DNA of 64,000 bases from Erythrophleum ivorense (Eukaryota > Streptophyta > Magnoliopsida > Fabales > Fabaceae): NCBI GenBank assembly GCA_026724425.1, contig JAIUCV010000003.1, positions 65,835,088-65,899,087 of the forward strand. Direction: 5' to 3'. The notes under the pieces were generated by a model. The model made no database searches. It saw only the letters and a list, made by a program, of their open reading frames with translations, and was not told where the DNA came from. Both the position numbers and the translations under genes were made by a program. Every line of letters begins with the position of its first letter. Position 1 is the first letter of the stretch. Positions 26,301 to 36,899 of this stretch are shown one piece after another.

Positions 26301-26519
26301 TTAAGCTTGAATGGAAGGAAAAGGCCAACCATGAGAGAAGTTACAATGGAATTAGAAGGAATTCAAAAACCAAGAAAGAAGTCTAATATTACACAGCAAA
26401 ATTATGAAGAAATTGATTTTGTTGGATTTGAAGGCTGCGAACCTTGGACTGCAGATGATACATCAACTGGATCAACTCTAAACACCAAAGCTTCCTCATC
26501 GTCCGTGGGTTTTCTTTAG
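23352..26519 (+). CDS. Wall-associated-kinase-like receptor kinase
   Basis: Three exons, 23352-24216, 24794-24841 and 25336-26519, all joined in phase 1 with GT-AG borders, give 698 residues. Residues 1-25 are a signal peptide. Residues ~30-288 are a cysteine-rich GUB_WAK pectin-binding ectodomain (CGNVDIPYPFGMDD near its start; CQCSPPFAGNPY and GGCI at its end). Exon 2 adds a cysteine-free 16-residue linker (VRPGYSRPKSQGMSVI). A membrane helix follows at ~306-327. The kinase domain has a Gly loop GKGGQGTVYKG (~384), VAVKK lysine (~405), HRDIKSTN (~498, RD type), DFGTSR (~518) and GTFGYLDPEY, so all catalytic residues are present. No separate calcium-binding EGF exon is seen, unlike classical WAKs. 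Exon 2 is the least certain part; skipping it also keeps frame. Confidence 0.88.
24275..24749. mobile_element. Tourist-like MITE in kinase intron 1
   Basis: 475 bp flanked by TTA (24272-24274 and 24750-24752). The ends form an imperfect inverted repeat: TGTGTTGTTTGGTT at the left and AACCAAACGGACCC at the right, each followed inward by G-rich/C-rich tracts of GGAGGGGAGGGG type. There is no coding capacity. A 3-bp TTA/TAA duplication and the short TIR fit PIF/Harbinger (Tourist) elements. It makes up about 475 of the 577 bases of this intron. A sister copy of nearly identical length is at 27543-28018. Confidence 0.85.
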
Positions 26520-27539
26520 TATCTACTAATAATTGGCAAATCTTCTTACTTGTATTTCTTTTTTATTTTTGTTTCAGAAACACAATTATAGATGAGACTA
26601 ACATAGTAAAATTATTATGATTTTGGAGTGATATGATCAACTTTTATGTTTATATTTTCTACAATTTCTAATTTTGATGCAAATGCATGTATTATTTCTC
26701 ATAGCTTATATATTTCTCTAGGCTAGTAATTGTGAACAAAGATGATGTAGAAGATTCAAAAGCCGGATTTAGATATACGAAGGTATTTTGAGGTTTGAGG
26801 AAAGGCCGAAATCTGGATAATGAAGGGAAAGTCACCAAATGCAAAATCTTATTTAATGGGGATTAAAGTTAAATCAAAATAATATTTTTGTGTGTCTATT
26901 CTCTTGGGAAAGGGTATACTGAAGCAAAATAATAATAGGCAACGGTTAAACTTATTCTTGCTTAAAAGAACCTATGATGAGCTAACACTGGTACACAGAA
27001 AATATTCCAAACACTAAATATCTCAAATTGTATAAAATAAGTAACTGTAAGAGAATGTATAACTTTTAATGTTAAAAATCTCCCAACGTAAGAGGTAAAA
27101 ACCATAGAGATCAGTTTAAAAAATTTTCACTATCAGCAGATTAATAAGTATAAGAATAAATTTTTAACAATTACTAAAAACTCAACTTAAACTCTACTCA
27201 TTATCAACAAAGTAAAAAATCACTACAAGTAACAATATACAAAACTCAAACGGATCAATATATGAACTTAACCAATAGAGAAGAGAAAAATAAATTGACT
27301 ATACAAATAAAATGCTCATAATACCAAGAACATCATATCAAGATTTTATAAAAATCAAAGCACAATTGACCCTCAAATCAGAATCACAAAGTGAGCAAAG
27401 TTTCTTCAGCTTCTCTCGTGGGTAGCACCGCATGTATAAGCAAATAGAACCCGGTCTCTTGCAGCCTACATGTTTTTCCACCTTGTTAAAGCCCTGGGTT
27501 ACGTGCCACCGATGCTAAAATAAAGACCGACGCGTCACT
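26520..27539. other. Kinase 3' flank and intergenic DNA
   Basis: The first ~200 bases downstream of the stop codon are presumably the 3' untranslated region. No clear polyadenylation motif stands out and no further gene is visible. Confidence 0.45.
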
Positions 27540-27542
27540 TAA

Positions 27543-28018
27543 GGCTCTGTTTGGTTCGACGGAGGGGAGGGAAGGGGAGGTTAATAGAGAGGAGGGGAAG
27601 GAGTTTAATGAGTTCCGTTTGATTGGAAGGAAGAGGATGAGAGATTATTGTTTAGTTCAAGAGGGGAGGGAAGGTAATTATATTTGGACAAATTTACCTT
27701 TATATTATTTTAATTTTGTTTTTTATAAAAAGTTATTTATATCAATATTTTTTTAAAAAAATATGAATTCTAATTTTTTTTTTATTTTTAATTTCTGATG
27801 AAAAAAATTATCTTAATTTTTATTAAATATTAAAATATTAAAACATTAAAAAATTAAGGGACAATAAAGTAAATTACAACTTAAAAAATACTCCTCCCCT
27901 CCCCTCTCCTCCCCTCCCCTTTAAAACCTTCTAATTTGGAGGGAAGGAAAATTTGCCTCAACTTCCCTCCCCTTCTCTCCCCTCTCCCCCCTCTAAAAAC
28001 TCCCAACCAAACACATCC
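27543..28018. mobile_element. Second copy of the Tourist-like MITE
   Basis: 476 bp flanked by TAA (27540-27542 and 28019-28021). The ends are GGCTCTGTTTGGTT and AACCAAACACATCC, again followed inward by G-rich and C-rich tracts. The orientation is the same as the copy at 24275-24749, judging by the shared internal aaaaattatctta segment. Inner sequences have drifted, so the two insertions are not a recent local duplication. Confidence 0.88.
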
Positions 28019-28129
28019 TAAATGCTTCTTCCATTCGTCATTCTTTTTTTTCTTTTCATTTTTTTTATTTCATAGGTCTTGTGGGATCCACATGAAGAGG
28101 AACCACAACAGATTTCCCCTCTAACATAG

Positions 28130-29290
28130 GTTAAGGTATATGCCAAATTGACACGTAAACTACAAGTTTCAAACTTTTTCTTTGATAAAAAATTTATCAT
28201 CACAGCTAAACAATTGTCATTTTTATGGATTTTCTGAAACTCAAGTGACTTAGTCCAGAGTATCTCATATCCAATGATATTGCACATCAATATGTTTAAA
28301 TCTATCACGAAAATTAAGATTCTTGCTGAAATGGATAGTGCTCTAACTATCACAATACAAAACATGCCTCTTTTTGTGTAAACTTGAGTTCATGTATAAA
28401 TTTTGTTATCCAAAGCAACTCCTTGTAAGTTTTAGTACCAGCGATGAACTCATCCTTTATAATAGACAACACAACACACTTCTATAACCTGGTTTGCCAT
28501 GTCATAGCTCCCCCTGTAAAGATAATCAAGTAGTTAGAAGTAGATTTTCTAGTATTCACATCCTTGGCCCTGTTTGAATCTATACAGTCGCAAAGAATAT
28601 GTTTACTAATTTCAAAACAAAGTTTCAAACTACAAGTACTCTGAAGATATTTCATAATCTACTTCATAGCATTTCATTGCTCTCTACCTAGATTGAAGAG
28701 AAAACGACTAACAATACCAATTACATGGGTTATATCCAGTTTCATGCAAACCATTGTATAAATCAAACTTCCTACTATGGATGCATAAGGAACATGTTGC
28801 ATTTCTTCATTTTTATGATCCCTAGGAGTATGTCTAGTGCTAAACCAAGAGTGAATAGTAAGAGGTGTGCTTATTAGCTTTTATCAGTGTTAAACCACTG
28901 AAATACTTTTTCAACGTATTTTTCTTGAGGTAACCACAACTTCTTGGTCTCTGTCATAAGTAATCCACATTCCAAGAATTTGTCTTGTTGGTCCTAAGTC
29001 TTTCATTGCAAAAGGCTTACTAAACTCCATTTTCAACATATCAATCTGAAAAAATCGTGACCAATAATTAGCATGTCATCTATGTAAAACAGTAAAATTA
29101 AAAACTCATTATTAGATACTTTCTCTACAAATACACAATGATCAGAAATAGTTATCTTATATTCCTGCTGGATCATATAACAATAAACAATGAAACTTCC
29201 TCATCATCGGAGATTACACCTTTTCAATATACCAAATAATTGTTCAATTTTTCTTGGTTGTCCTGTGGAAAAATATAACTAATTTGGATG
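28130..29290 (-). pseudogene. Ty1/copia pol relic (RT-RNase H end)
   Basis: Read leftward, copia polymerase blocks appear in the expected order. The reverse-transcriptase active-site region LLFYIDDMLIIGH is near 29110-29030 and MKDLGPTRQILGM near 28990. VPYASIVGSLIYTMVC is near 28800-28750 and NTRKSTSNYLIIFTGGAMTW near 28560-28500. The RNase H tail, ending LSKKKFE, is near 28180. Frames change between blocks and stops interrupt them, so it is inactive. It borders the MITE at 27543-28018. No LTR was recognised for it. Confidence 0.85.
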
Positions 29291-30240
29291 GAGCTAGTTA
29301 TCTAACCCGCTGAAGAATAGTTATTAATGGGATCGAATAGTTTTTGTCATAGTAAATTTTATTCAAATTTGACGACTAGTGGTCAACTTTATTTCAGTGT
29401 GAATTCTGTAATGTTTCAAGGTTGTTATACATTCTTAAAGGGCATATACTTAGTGACTGATCTTTGTATTAGTTGTTACTGTGATATTTTGCAGAGTACA
29501 TGGGAATTCATACTGTAATTTTCCCACCGAAGTTGTTTTACCGTATTGACAACCTGCGGATATTACCCATCTTAGAGTAGACAGCAACAGAAGAACAATA
29601 AAAAACTCATGACCTTGCTTTATATTAGATTAGATGATCATGGTTTCAACCCGTGAGTTGTAAATTCTTCTTTTTTTGTTCTTTTTTTTTGATGGAAGAG
29701 TATTAAATTAATTGCATACAGCTAGCTGCTTTGTCAATGCTGAGCATGATATAAACCTTCAAGCATATAGCTTAAATATAGCCCTCCAATCATGAGTGTT
29801 TAAATAATTTTAATTTGTAAATACTATGGCAATTTAATTTTATATAATTGCAGATTATCCACTTAATATAATTGAATAAGAACGATGAGGCCATGTTTTA
29901 TAATTTTTTAATGATTATTTCATGGTTTAATGCATTTATCTTATACAGACAGACACATAATTAAACATATAACAATTAATTTCTCTTCATATTTCTCTGC
30001 TTTGATAATCGCACCAATATTTGTGTCCCAACTAATTAAGACCACACTTTAGCAAGAAAGGAAAAGGACCACACAATTAGATTAGGCCAAAATTTAAAAC
30101 TTTGCGCAGCCAACTGTTTTATGTTCTCTCATCCATATTGGGCTGTGGACAATTCCAATTCTCAGATAGATCTGTAAATCGAATTAATTGATCTACAATA
30201 AATTAATCAAATGAATAATGGATAAACATGAAAGTATATC
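29291..30240. other. Intergenic; 3' part resembles 53.45-53.58 kb
   Basis: No gene is visible. The segment at about 30085-30225 (gccaaaattta, then attgggctgtggacaattcc) matches 53455-53570, in line with a duplicated block that also contains the BBE pseudogenes. Confidence 0.5.
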
Positions 30241-30250
30241 ATTAATTTTT

Positions 30251-30899
30251 GATAAAAATAGATTTTTGATCTTTTAATTTTATCTAAAATTTTACTTTTG
30301 TTCTTTAATTTTATTTGATTTTATTTAGTCGCTTAACTTTACCTTAATTTTTTTTTGTCTGTTATCTTTATTTAATTCTAATTTAGTTCTTTAACCTTAT
30401 CTTAGGTTTCACTTTTGTTTATTAATTTTTTATTCTAATTTAATCTCTTTAATTTTATGTAAAGTTTTACTTTTGTCCCTAAATTTCATTTTGTCTTAAT
30501 TTGGTTTCTTAATTTTCGAAAAACTACTCAAATGTTTCCTTTTATCTAACACCACGGAGCCACACAAGACTTTTTTTATCAAGCATTTTAATTTGACATT
30601 ATTAGAGAAAAGATAACATTTGAATGATTTTTGTAAATTAAATGAGTAAATTAGAATACAAGAAAATCAAGAAATAAAAGTGAAATCTATGATAAAATTA
30701 TAGGACCAGATGTATTGGAAATGAATGGATGAAAGTAAAACATGAAAAAAAAAGTTAAGGAACTAAATTAAAACAAAATGAAGTTTAAGGATAAAAGTGA
30801 AATTTGAAATAAAGTTAAAGGACTAAATTAGAACAAAATAAAGTTAAGAGACAAAAATGAAATTTGAGGTAAAGTTAAAAGATGAAAAAATATTTAGCT
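30251..30899. mobile_element. Fold-back / Mutator-like element with long inverted repeats
   Basis: The left arm (30251-~30540) and right arm (~30615-30899) are inverted copies of each other nearly to the centre, built on runs such as aaagttaaaggactaaatta and its complement. The element is flanked by ATTAATTTTT at 30241-30250 and 30900-30909. A 9-10-bp duplication with arms of ~280 bp fits Mutator-like or fold-back elements. No coding capacity is present. Confidence 0.8.
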
Positions 30900-30909
30900 A
30901 TTAATTTTT

Positions 30910-31429
30910 TATATATGAGCCATATCTAATATATTTACGCCTGACAATTTATAAATAACTTAGTTTATTTATGAAAATCCTTAGAATTGTCACTACTTAA
31001 CCATGCAAAATGCTGATATGAACAGAAAATGGACGGTTTAAATATCTGACAAATAAAAGTAACTGCAGAAGATACTTGAACTGTATTTCTTGCCATGATC
31101 TGAAAAAAAAAAAACTTAATTTGGAGTTTTTTTTATTAATCTGGAAGAAAGGAAAATATGACGAAAAAAACAATAAAAGACAAAAATAAAAATAAAAAGC
31201 AATAAAATTTATGACACTTTGTTAATTTTCTACACATAGAAATTAGAAAAATATATAGAATTATTATTTTTCTCAATCTCACCAACAAGATTCAATAATA
31301 AGATTTTTAATAAAGTAGATTTATCTTAAAATTTATCCCTCCATTATTGATTTCATTAGAGACTCTGGTTTTACATGAGCACCCAAAAGCCAAAATTTCC
31401 CAGAGCTATAAGTATAATAAATCCACGAA
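30910..31429. other. Intergenic, AT-rich
   Basis: No gene, repeat or motif of note; this is the 3' flank of the BBE-like pseudogene. Confidence 0.5.
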
Positions 31430-33324
31430 TATAACGAAGTTAAGCATTTCTAAGGCACTAGTCTGATTCTTTTGAATAATGGGCAGAGCACGAATGCTTT
31501 GTTCATTCAGAAAGAAATTACCAGGATCTACCATTGTCTTTATTTGAACCAGCCTATCAAAGTTCTTCCTGAAATACTTTTCACCATAACCTCTTGTATT
31601 GTCCTTGATACCCAAATGATGCATGATCCTTATAATATCGTAAAATGCTTCTCTAGGGTTACTCGACACAAAAGGAGTCATAAACCTATGAAGTCCCCTG
31701 TCAAGTTTATGCAGTGATCTGCCACCTCTTCTACTGCCCCCTTCCAGTTAGCTTTATATTGGATCTTCCACAAGTTACCGGCAAGGGGAGGGAAAGGCGT
31801 GGCCGTCGCCAGCATCTCAGCCATTGTTCCACCATAAGTTGGAAAAATACTGATATATGCTCCAACTCGATCATCTTCTTCCAAATCGCCTCCAAACCCT
31901 CTGTGGAAACGGGCTTCTTCACATAGTCAGATTTCTTTTCGAGTAAATTAGGGATTGAGGTGTTCCATTTCTGTCAAGTAAAATCTCGGGGCGTTTTTGC
32001 AACATCAAAATTTGCCCAAAACAGTATTGATCGAATCAAGCTTGTTTTCTCGGCGCCCCCCCCCCCCCCCAAAAAAAAAAAGAATCCAGCTAGTTTCAAC
32101 GCATTCTGATTGCTTCAAACCCAATTTAGGGAAGCTCTTCTTCAATATAGGAACAAGTGTTGTGGAGTCACCAAGGAATAACCTCGTGAACGTCGCCCTC
32201 ATCATCTTCGTTCCATTTTGAGTACCTTTGACGACGTCCAAGATAACTCTTAACGTAGAGTTCCTTATCAATACTCGGTGCGACATGCTGCCATTGGCAA
32301 ACTATATCTGTAGCATCTTCCTCCAGCGTCTTCCCAACGAGTTCAAAATAGTAATTTTATTTTATTTTTTTAATGATTAATTACAATGAGTGCCTTCAAT
32401 GTGCGGTTCATGTCTCTAAATAAACACACGACTCATGTATGAATATTTCATTCATAATTCATGTCACTAGATACTTGAGTATTAGTGTATCACGTCATTT
32501 ATCTACTAATTAATAAAATAGAAACAAATTATATACACTTCATATATATAATAATATTATAATAAATAATAGAGTATGGAACTATATAGCTCTCTATTTA
32601 TATAATAATATTGTAGTGAGTAATAAAATATAAGATCTAATTATATAACTTAGCATTACTTTACTAAGTAGTATATAAATGATCTAGTATACTAATTGTA
32701 CCTAAAATTTTTTTCTTGCATTTATTCTAATCAATAAATAATATTTTACTATCTAAATATAATTTAAATAATGAAACCAAATGATGTGAAAAAAAAAATA
32801 AAAAAAATAATATTTCATTGGATATTAAATCTACAATAAAAATTAAAAATTAAAAATAATATTTTATAGGATGCATTATATATATATTAAAACTTTTGAT
32901 TTTTTATGTCTTTAAATGAAAATTCATAGTTATGAATTATTTTTTAAAAATTTATTTGAAACTAGTTTTTTATATATTTATTTTAAATTTTTTTTACTTT
33001 CAAAATGCATAGAAATATTCCTCCTGCTGGTTCTTCAAACCTTGGAAACGGTGACAGTCTCCGAAACTGGAACAAGCTTGATTTTGTAGGAAAGAACTAC
33101 GCCAAAGCTGGCTCCACCACACCTCTGAAGGCCCAAAATTGATCTTAACCATAGATTTTCTATCCAGCAAGAAATCTGCCTTAAACATCGACTTTTTGTG
33201 CATCAATAACGTTATCCACAGAGAGACCATAATATCTCATCATATTCCCATACCCTCCTCCACCAATAAACCCTCCCACACGCACGGTAGGACAAGTCCC
33301 AGCTGGAAAGCCAAGGATTCTACT
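31430..33324 (-). pseudogene. BBE-like pseudogene 1, C-terminal two thirds
   Basis: Minus-strand remnant of a berberine-bridge-enzyme-like flavoprotein oxidase. From 33324 leftward it encodes ILGFPAGTCPTVRVGGF (containing the Cys that binds FAD covalently in this family), then GGGGYGNMM and GLSVDNVIDAQ. After an inserted element come WQHVAPSID, GTQNGTKMMRATF, LKQSECVETSW, then PTYGG, NLWKIQYKANW, MTPFVSSNPREAF and the C-terminal NFDRLVQIKTMVDPGNFFLN. There are several frameshifts and stops, for example a stop directly after DAQKVDV and an extra A near 32244. There is no intron between NLWK and IQY, unlike pseudogene 2. The gene continues at 48696 beyond a retrotransposon. Confidence 0.92.
32350..32998. 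mobile_element. 649-bp AT-rich insertion in BBE-like pseudogene 1
   Basis: This non-coding block separates two parts of the BBE-like reading frame. It is flanked by TTCAAAAT at 32342-32349 and 32999-33006, and begins AGTAA and ends TTACT, a 5-bp terminal inverted repeat. An 8-bp duplication suggests a hAT-like non-autonomous element, but the ends are not the usual hAT termini and the flank is AT-rich, so chance is possible. Confidence 0.5.
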
Positions 33325-33751
33325 TGAAGGAAAGATTCAGATACTTACCTGTTCTGGAAGCAGATCTGTTTAAAATTTCTACCTCATGCAAATTTGATTG
33401 GAGGCATATTATTGGATTTCAAATTGTCTTTTACAATAGATGGCACCAATAATACTAAAGAGGACGAGAGTGATGAAGGGAAGAATTTTCATCTTCTATG
33501 TTTTCTGCGTTTCTCAAGAAGATCCTCTCTCTGTCATACACCGAGCACCCACTTTCGTAATAAAACTCAATCAATTTTTGTTTTTGCTACAAAAACAAAT
33601 AAAAACTAACCTTTTAAAATTTGAATTTCAAAATCAAAATGCATATATTAATAGTTAATTAACTTTATGAATTATTTCATAATTAATAAATTTAATTAAT
33701 TAAATTCCTTTTGGGCTTTATTTGGATCAACTTTGTAAGAACCGACGTGCA
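33325..33751 (-). repeat. 3' LTR of the copia-type element
   Basis: Matches 48281-48695. Shared segments include gatggcaccaataatacta versus gatggcaccagtaatacca, aaaatttctac-catgcaa, and aatttaattaattaaattc. On the minus strand it ends ...CCTTCA. The start is uncertain; TG at 33751-33750 is the best guess. No polypurine tract is evident beside it. Confidence 0.75.
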
Positions 33752-36700
33752 TGAATATATATGTGTAGGGGAAGTTTGACTTTTCAAATTAATGTTGTGA
33801 AACTGCCATGTAGCACTGCTTTTCTTCCCTTTTTGCCATTTTTCTGATCTCCCATATATGCTCCCTTATATTTACTTTAAGTTTGGTTTTTACAGCATTT
33901 ACCTCTCAAGCTTCTGCAACACACGTCCCTTCAACCAGAGAAAACCGCAGAAGCATATCAAAGGCTCTGTATCTCCATTTCTGTTACTGTGCGTTGCTTC
34001 CTTCTGTTTCTTCGTGCTGTGCGAGTCATCCCTTGCTGCCTTGTCCAGTTGAGTTGCTTCATTTCAGCCGCATTAAATCATCATGCTGGACGAAGTGTGG
34101 TGCTGATCAAGAATTGCATTTCCTCTCCTCTGTTCAGCATCCTTTTTACTGTCTCTGGTTCGAGTTTCTGCTGTTGTGTTTTCTCCTTGGATTTGCTAAG
34201 TTTTTGCTACTGGTTGCTGGTGAAATCACGCCAGAAAAATCCTCTCCCTAAGTCTGAAATTTCTGCCGTGTGTATTATTTCTGTTGGACGCATCTTCACA
34301 GCGTCTCCTCTCCCCTGTTCACGTCAATTTTTTTTACTGGTTCGCTCTTTTTGCAGCTAGCTTTCTCTTTGTTTTAATGCTGAGCTCCACGGCTGTTTTT
34401 GGCTGGTAGATTAACGCCATATAGATTTTCCCTGGGCCTGGAGTTTCTGTTGTGTGTACTGCTTCTTCTAGTTCCATTTGAAAGGCGTCTCCCTCCCCTG
34501 TGATTTTCAAGTTCTGAACGTGTTTCTGGTGTGTGGCCAGCCGAGGGAAGTGTTGCGCAAAAAAAAAAAAAATTTGGTGTAGGAGGATGATTTTGGTTGG
34601 AGCAATCTTGACTTCCTTCATGCAAAAAATGTAATTTCCACTTTCCTATACGTTGATTCCTCCCAATTTCTACATATACTTCCTAATTTAAGATCAAATT
34701 CCACTGTGCTTCTTCTTACTTGCCAATTTCTATTTATGCAGAACAAGCTTCCCTTTAACGTGTTTTGCTGCAGAGTGGATATGGTATGCGTTTCCTTTAT
34801 TTCTTGGTTTTGAGTCTAGCTCCCAAGTGGAATTAGAGAGAAAATGGCACAATATATGTATATTGTGTATATTGTATAGGTGTGGAGGGCATGAAATTGA
34901 GTAGAGAATGGTGGATTTAGTTACTTGAAAGCATATACATATCTATAGCATGCTAGAGAAATGAAGATTAGATACCCATGATTTTTTTTCTTTTCTTAAA
35001 ATTTTGTTCAAATAGACCAAGCTAATGAGGTTAAGAGTAGTAACCATAACTATTCTCCTATTTGTAGGAAGAGAAATTTTTAACCATGCGAAGTGCGTAT
35101 TTTATTCTTATTTGTTTTCAATTATGCTCTGACCTTACAAGATGAGGAATAATTTTTAAAGTAAGATAAGTTCTGTATGGGATAAATTGGAGTGATTCAC
35201 CTTCTAAAATCTGGTGAATGGGTATTGTAGGGTATTCAGTAGATTGAGTCATAGCTGAGGAATGGGCAGAGAATTTCTGTAATATCTTGGAAGGTGAGTA
35301 AGTAATGCGGACCGTGAGTAATGAGTAATTCTTATTTTGTTACTAAGTTTCCTTGCAGTGTTCTAAAATTTGATAATCTATTTATGGAGATACACATTTA
35401 AATGTTTTGTCATATGCATGTTTACCAAAAATTGATTCGAACATGAAATTTTGCAAATTGACAGATGTTTGATTTAATTGTAAACTTTGCTATGAAACCG
35501 ACCTGGAAGGTACTCTGTCTGAAATGCTAATTTGAGAAAAGTATTATTTTAAGAGGTTATCTGATTAGAACCCTGTAGCTAACAGCAGTAGTTGTTAGCC
35601 ATGGTGCACCATGATCTGTACCTCAGCTAGCAGGGGTGGTGCTAGCCCCGTGTGTAGGCCACCACACGCGGAGTCATGTTATTTTCGCAAGCTGAATGCT
35701 TTGCATCTGTAGTGATTTTTCCCTGCGAGCTGTGTGCTTTGCGTTTGTTTCAATTGGTTCTGCTTAGATGCTTTCAGTGCATTTTAAGAAAGAATTTGCA
35801 TAAAGCATGTTTCATGCGATATATATAAATATAAATATATATATATATATTTGGCCCTATCTCTATTTTAAAAGGGTTGGCATTGCTTATTCATTGAGTA
35901 TCAAACTCATTTTTTTAATTTTTTTTTCAGATAGCAGTGCAGACCCTAGTCTACCCTCAGCAGCCTATTAGTTGTTGATCTTCGTCTATTTCTTTTGCCA
36001 AGTCTGCAGTTGTTCATGTGGGTGCAGTTTGTTAATATGTGTGTAATCCATTTTGTTTTAAATAGTGTGAAGTTGGCTCCAATGAATCATAGATAGGGTA
36101 TCCCCACTCCTTAGAAGTTTATTTTTGGTCTGAATGAATATGGGTTGTTCCTTTTGGATGTATTGTGTTGGTTGACAGATTGTAGAAATATCAGGGGGTC
36201 TAATTTATAGAGGAGACTCTGCCGAAATTTCTACAAATGTCACCTAAAAGAAAAACTTATATGTTTTATATGATTCAAAAATGATACCCATAATTTATTA
36301 TATGAAGTTATACTCTCTTTATTTTTTTTCTTTTTTGCGCCAACGTACTTAAATTTATGGGGTGTGACAAACTCATGATGGGTTATTTAATAATATAATA
36401 TCTCCTACTCGCACATAATGAGGTGAACAATACAAAATTCTTCACTCCTCTTGAACTTTCATAATAAGTTCTCTGTTGTGATAGCTCAAACATAATTTTT
36501 AAGAACTCATACATTAGAAATTCCTTTATAAGACTAACACAAGAAATGCATCCCTTAGATATACTTTACATACCTATTTAGATCTCTTAGATACCCTAGA
36601 TTTATTCATATACACTATATTCTACACAAATGACAAATCTAATTGCTTGAGTTTAATTTTAGTCAGATTACTTTTCTCATATGCATAATATCATCACTTA

Positions 36701-36899
36701 TAAGGTTACCAAAACTTCATAACAAGCATGTTTCAAATACTAATATAGTTCTATATATTCGAGTGATTTTCCTTTCACTCGCATACCATATATATTAGAA
36801 TCAATCATTCTCCTAGTTATACACCTTTAGATCAAATTATAATGATAATAGAATGCATGATAAAATAGCAAATACAACTTATCTCCTTTTGATATTGTC
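33752..36899. other. Non-coding interior of the copia element, perhaps a further insertion
   Basis: This stretch does not look like copia sequence and is less AT-rich than its surroundings at 33.9-34.6 and 35.6-35.8 kb. The first part is a degenerate tandem repeat (listed separately). Near 35600-35680 there is a GC-rich structured patch with the 14-bp perfect palindrome CATGGTGCACCATG and a hairpin CCGTGTG...CACGCGG. A TA run lies near 35829-35850. The overlapping short frames do not resemble known proteins. Confidence 0.45.
33940..34560. repeat. Degenerate tandem repeat, about 183-bp period
   Basis: Three diverged units share cctctcc(t/c)ctgttca followed by a T-rich run and ctggttcg/gtttctgg near 34127, 34307 and 34490. 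The gctggtgaaatcacgcc / gctggtagattaacgcc pair is near 34213 and 34405. The spacing of 180-190 bp is steady. The sequence is CT-rich on the plus strand, like a transcribed leader, but no product is recognised. Confidence 0.55.

Noticed and set aside
32056..32082. Poly-C followed by poly-A as a special signal
   Set aside because: It is a homopolymer run inside the BBE-like pseudogene and is best read as replication slippage in dead coding sequence.
33858..34625. Several overlapping plus- and minus-strand open frames of 80-123 codons
   Set aside because: They overlap in different frames inside a CT-rich degenerate tandem repeat and show no domain or codon signal.
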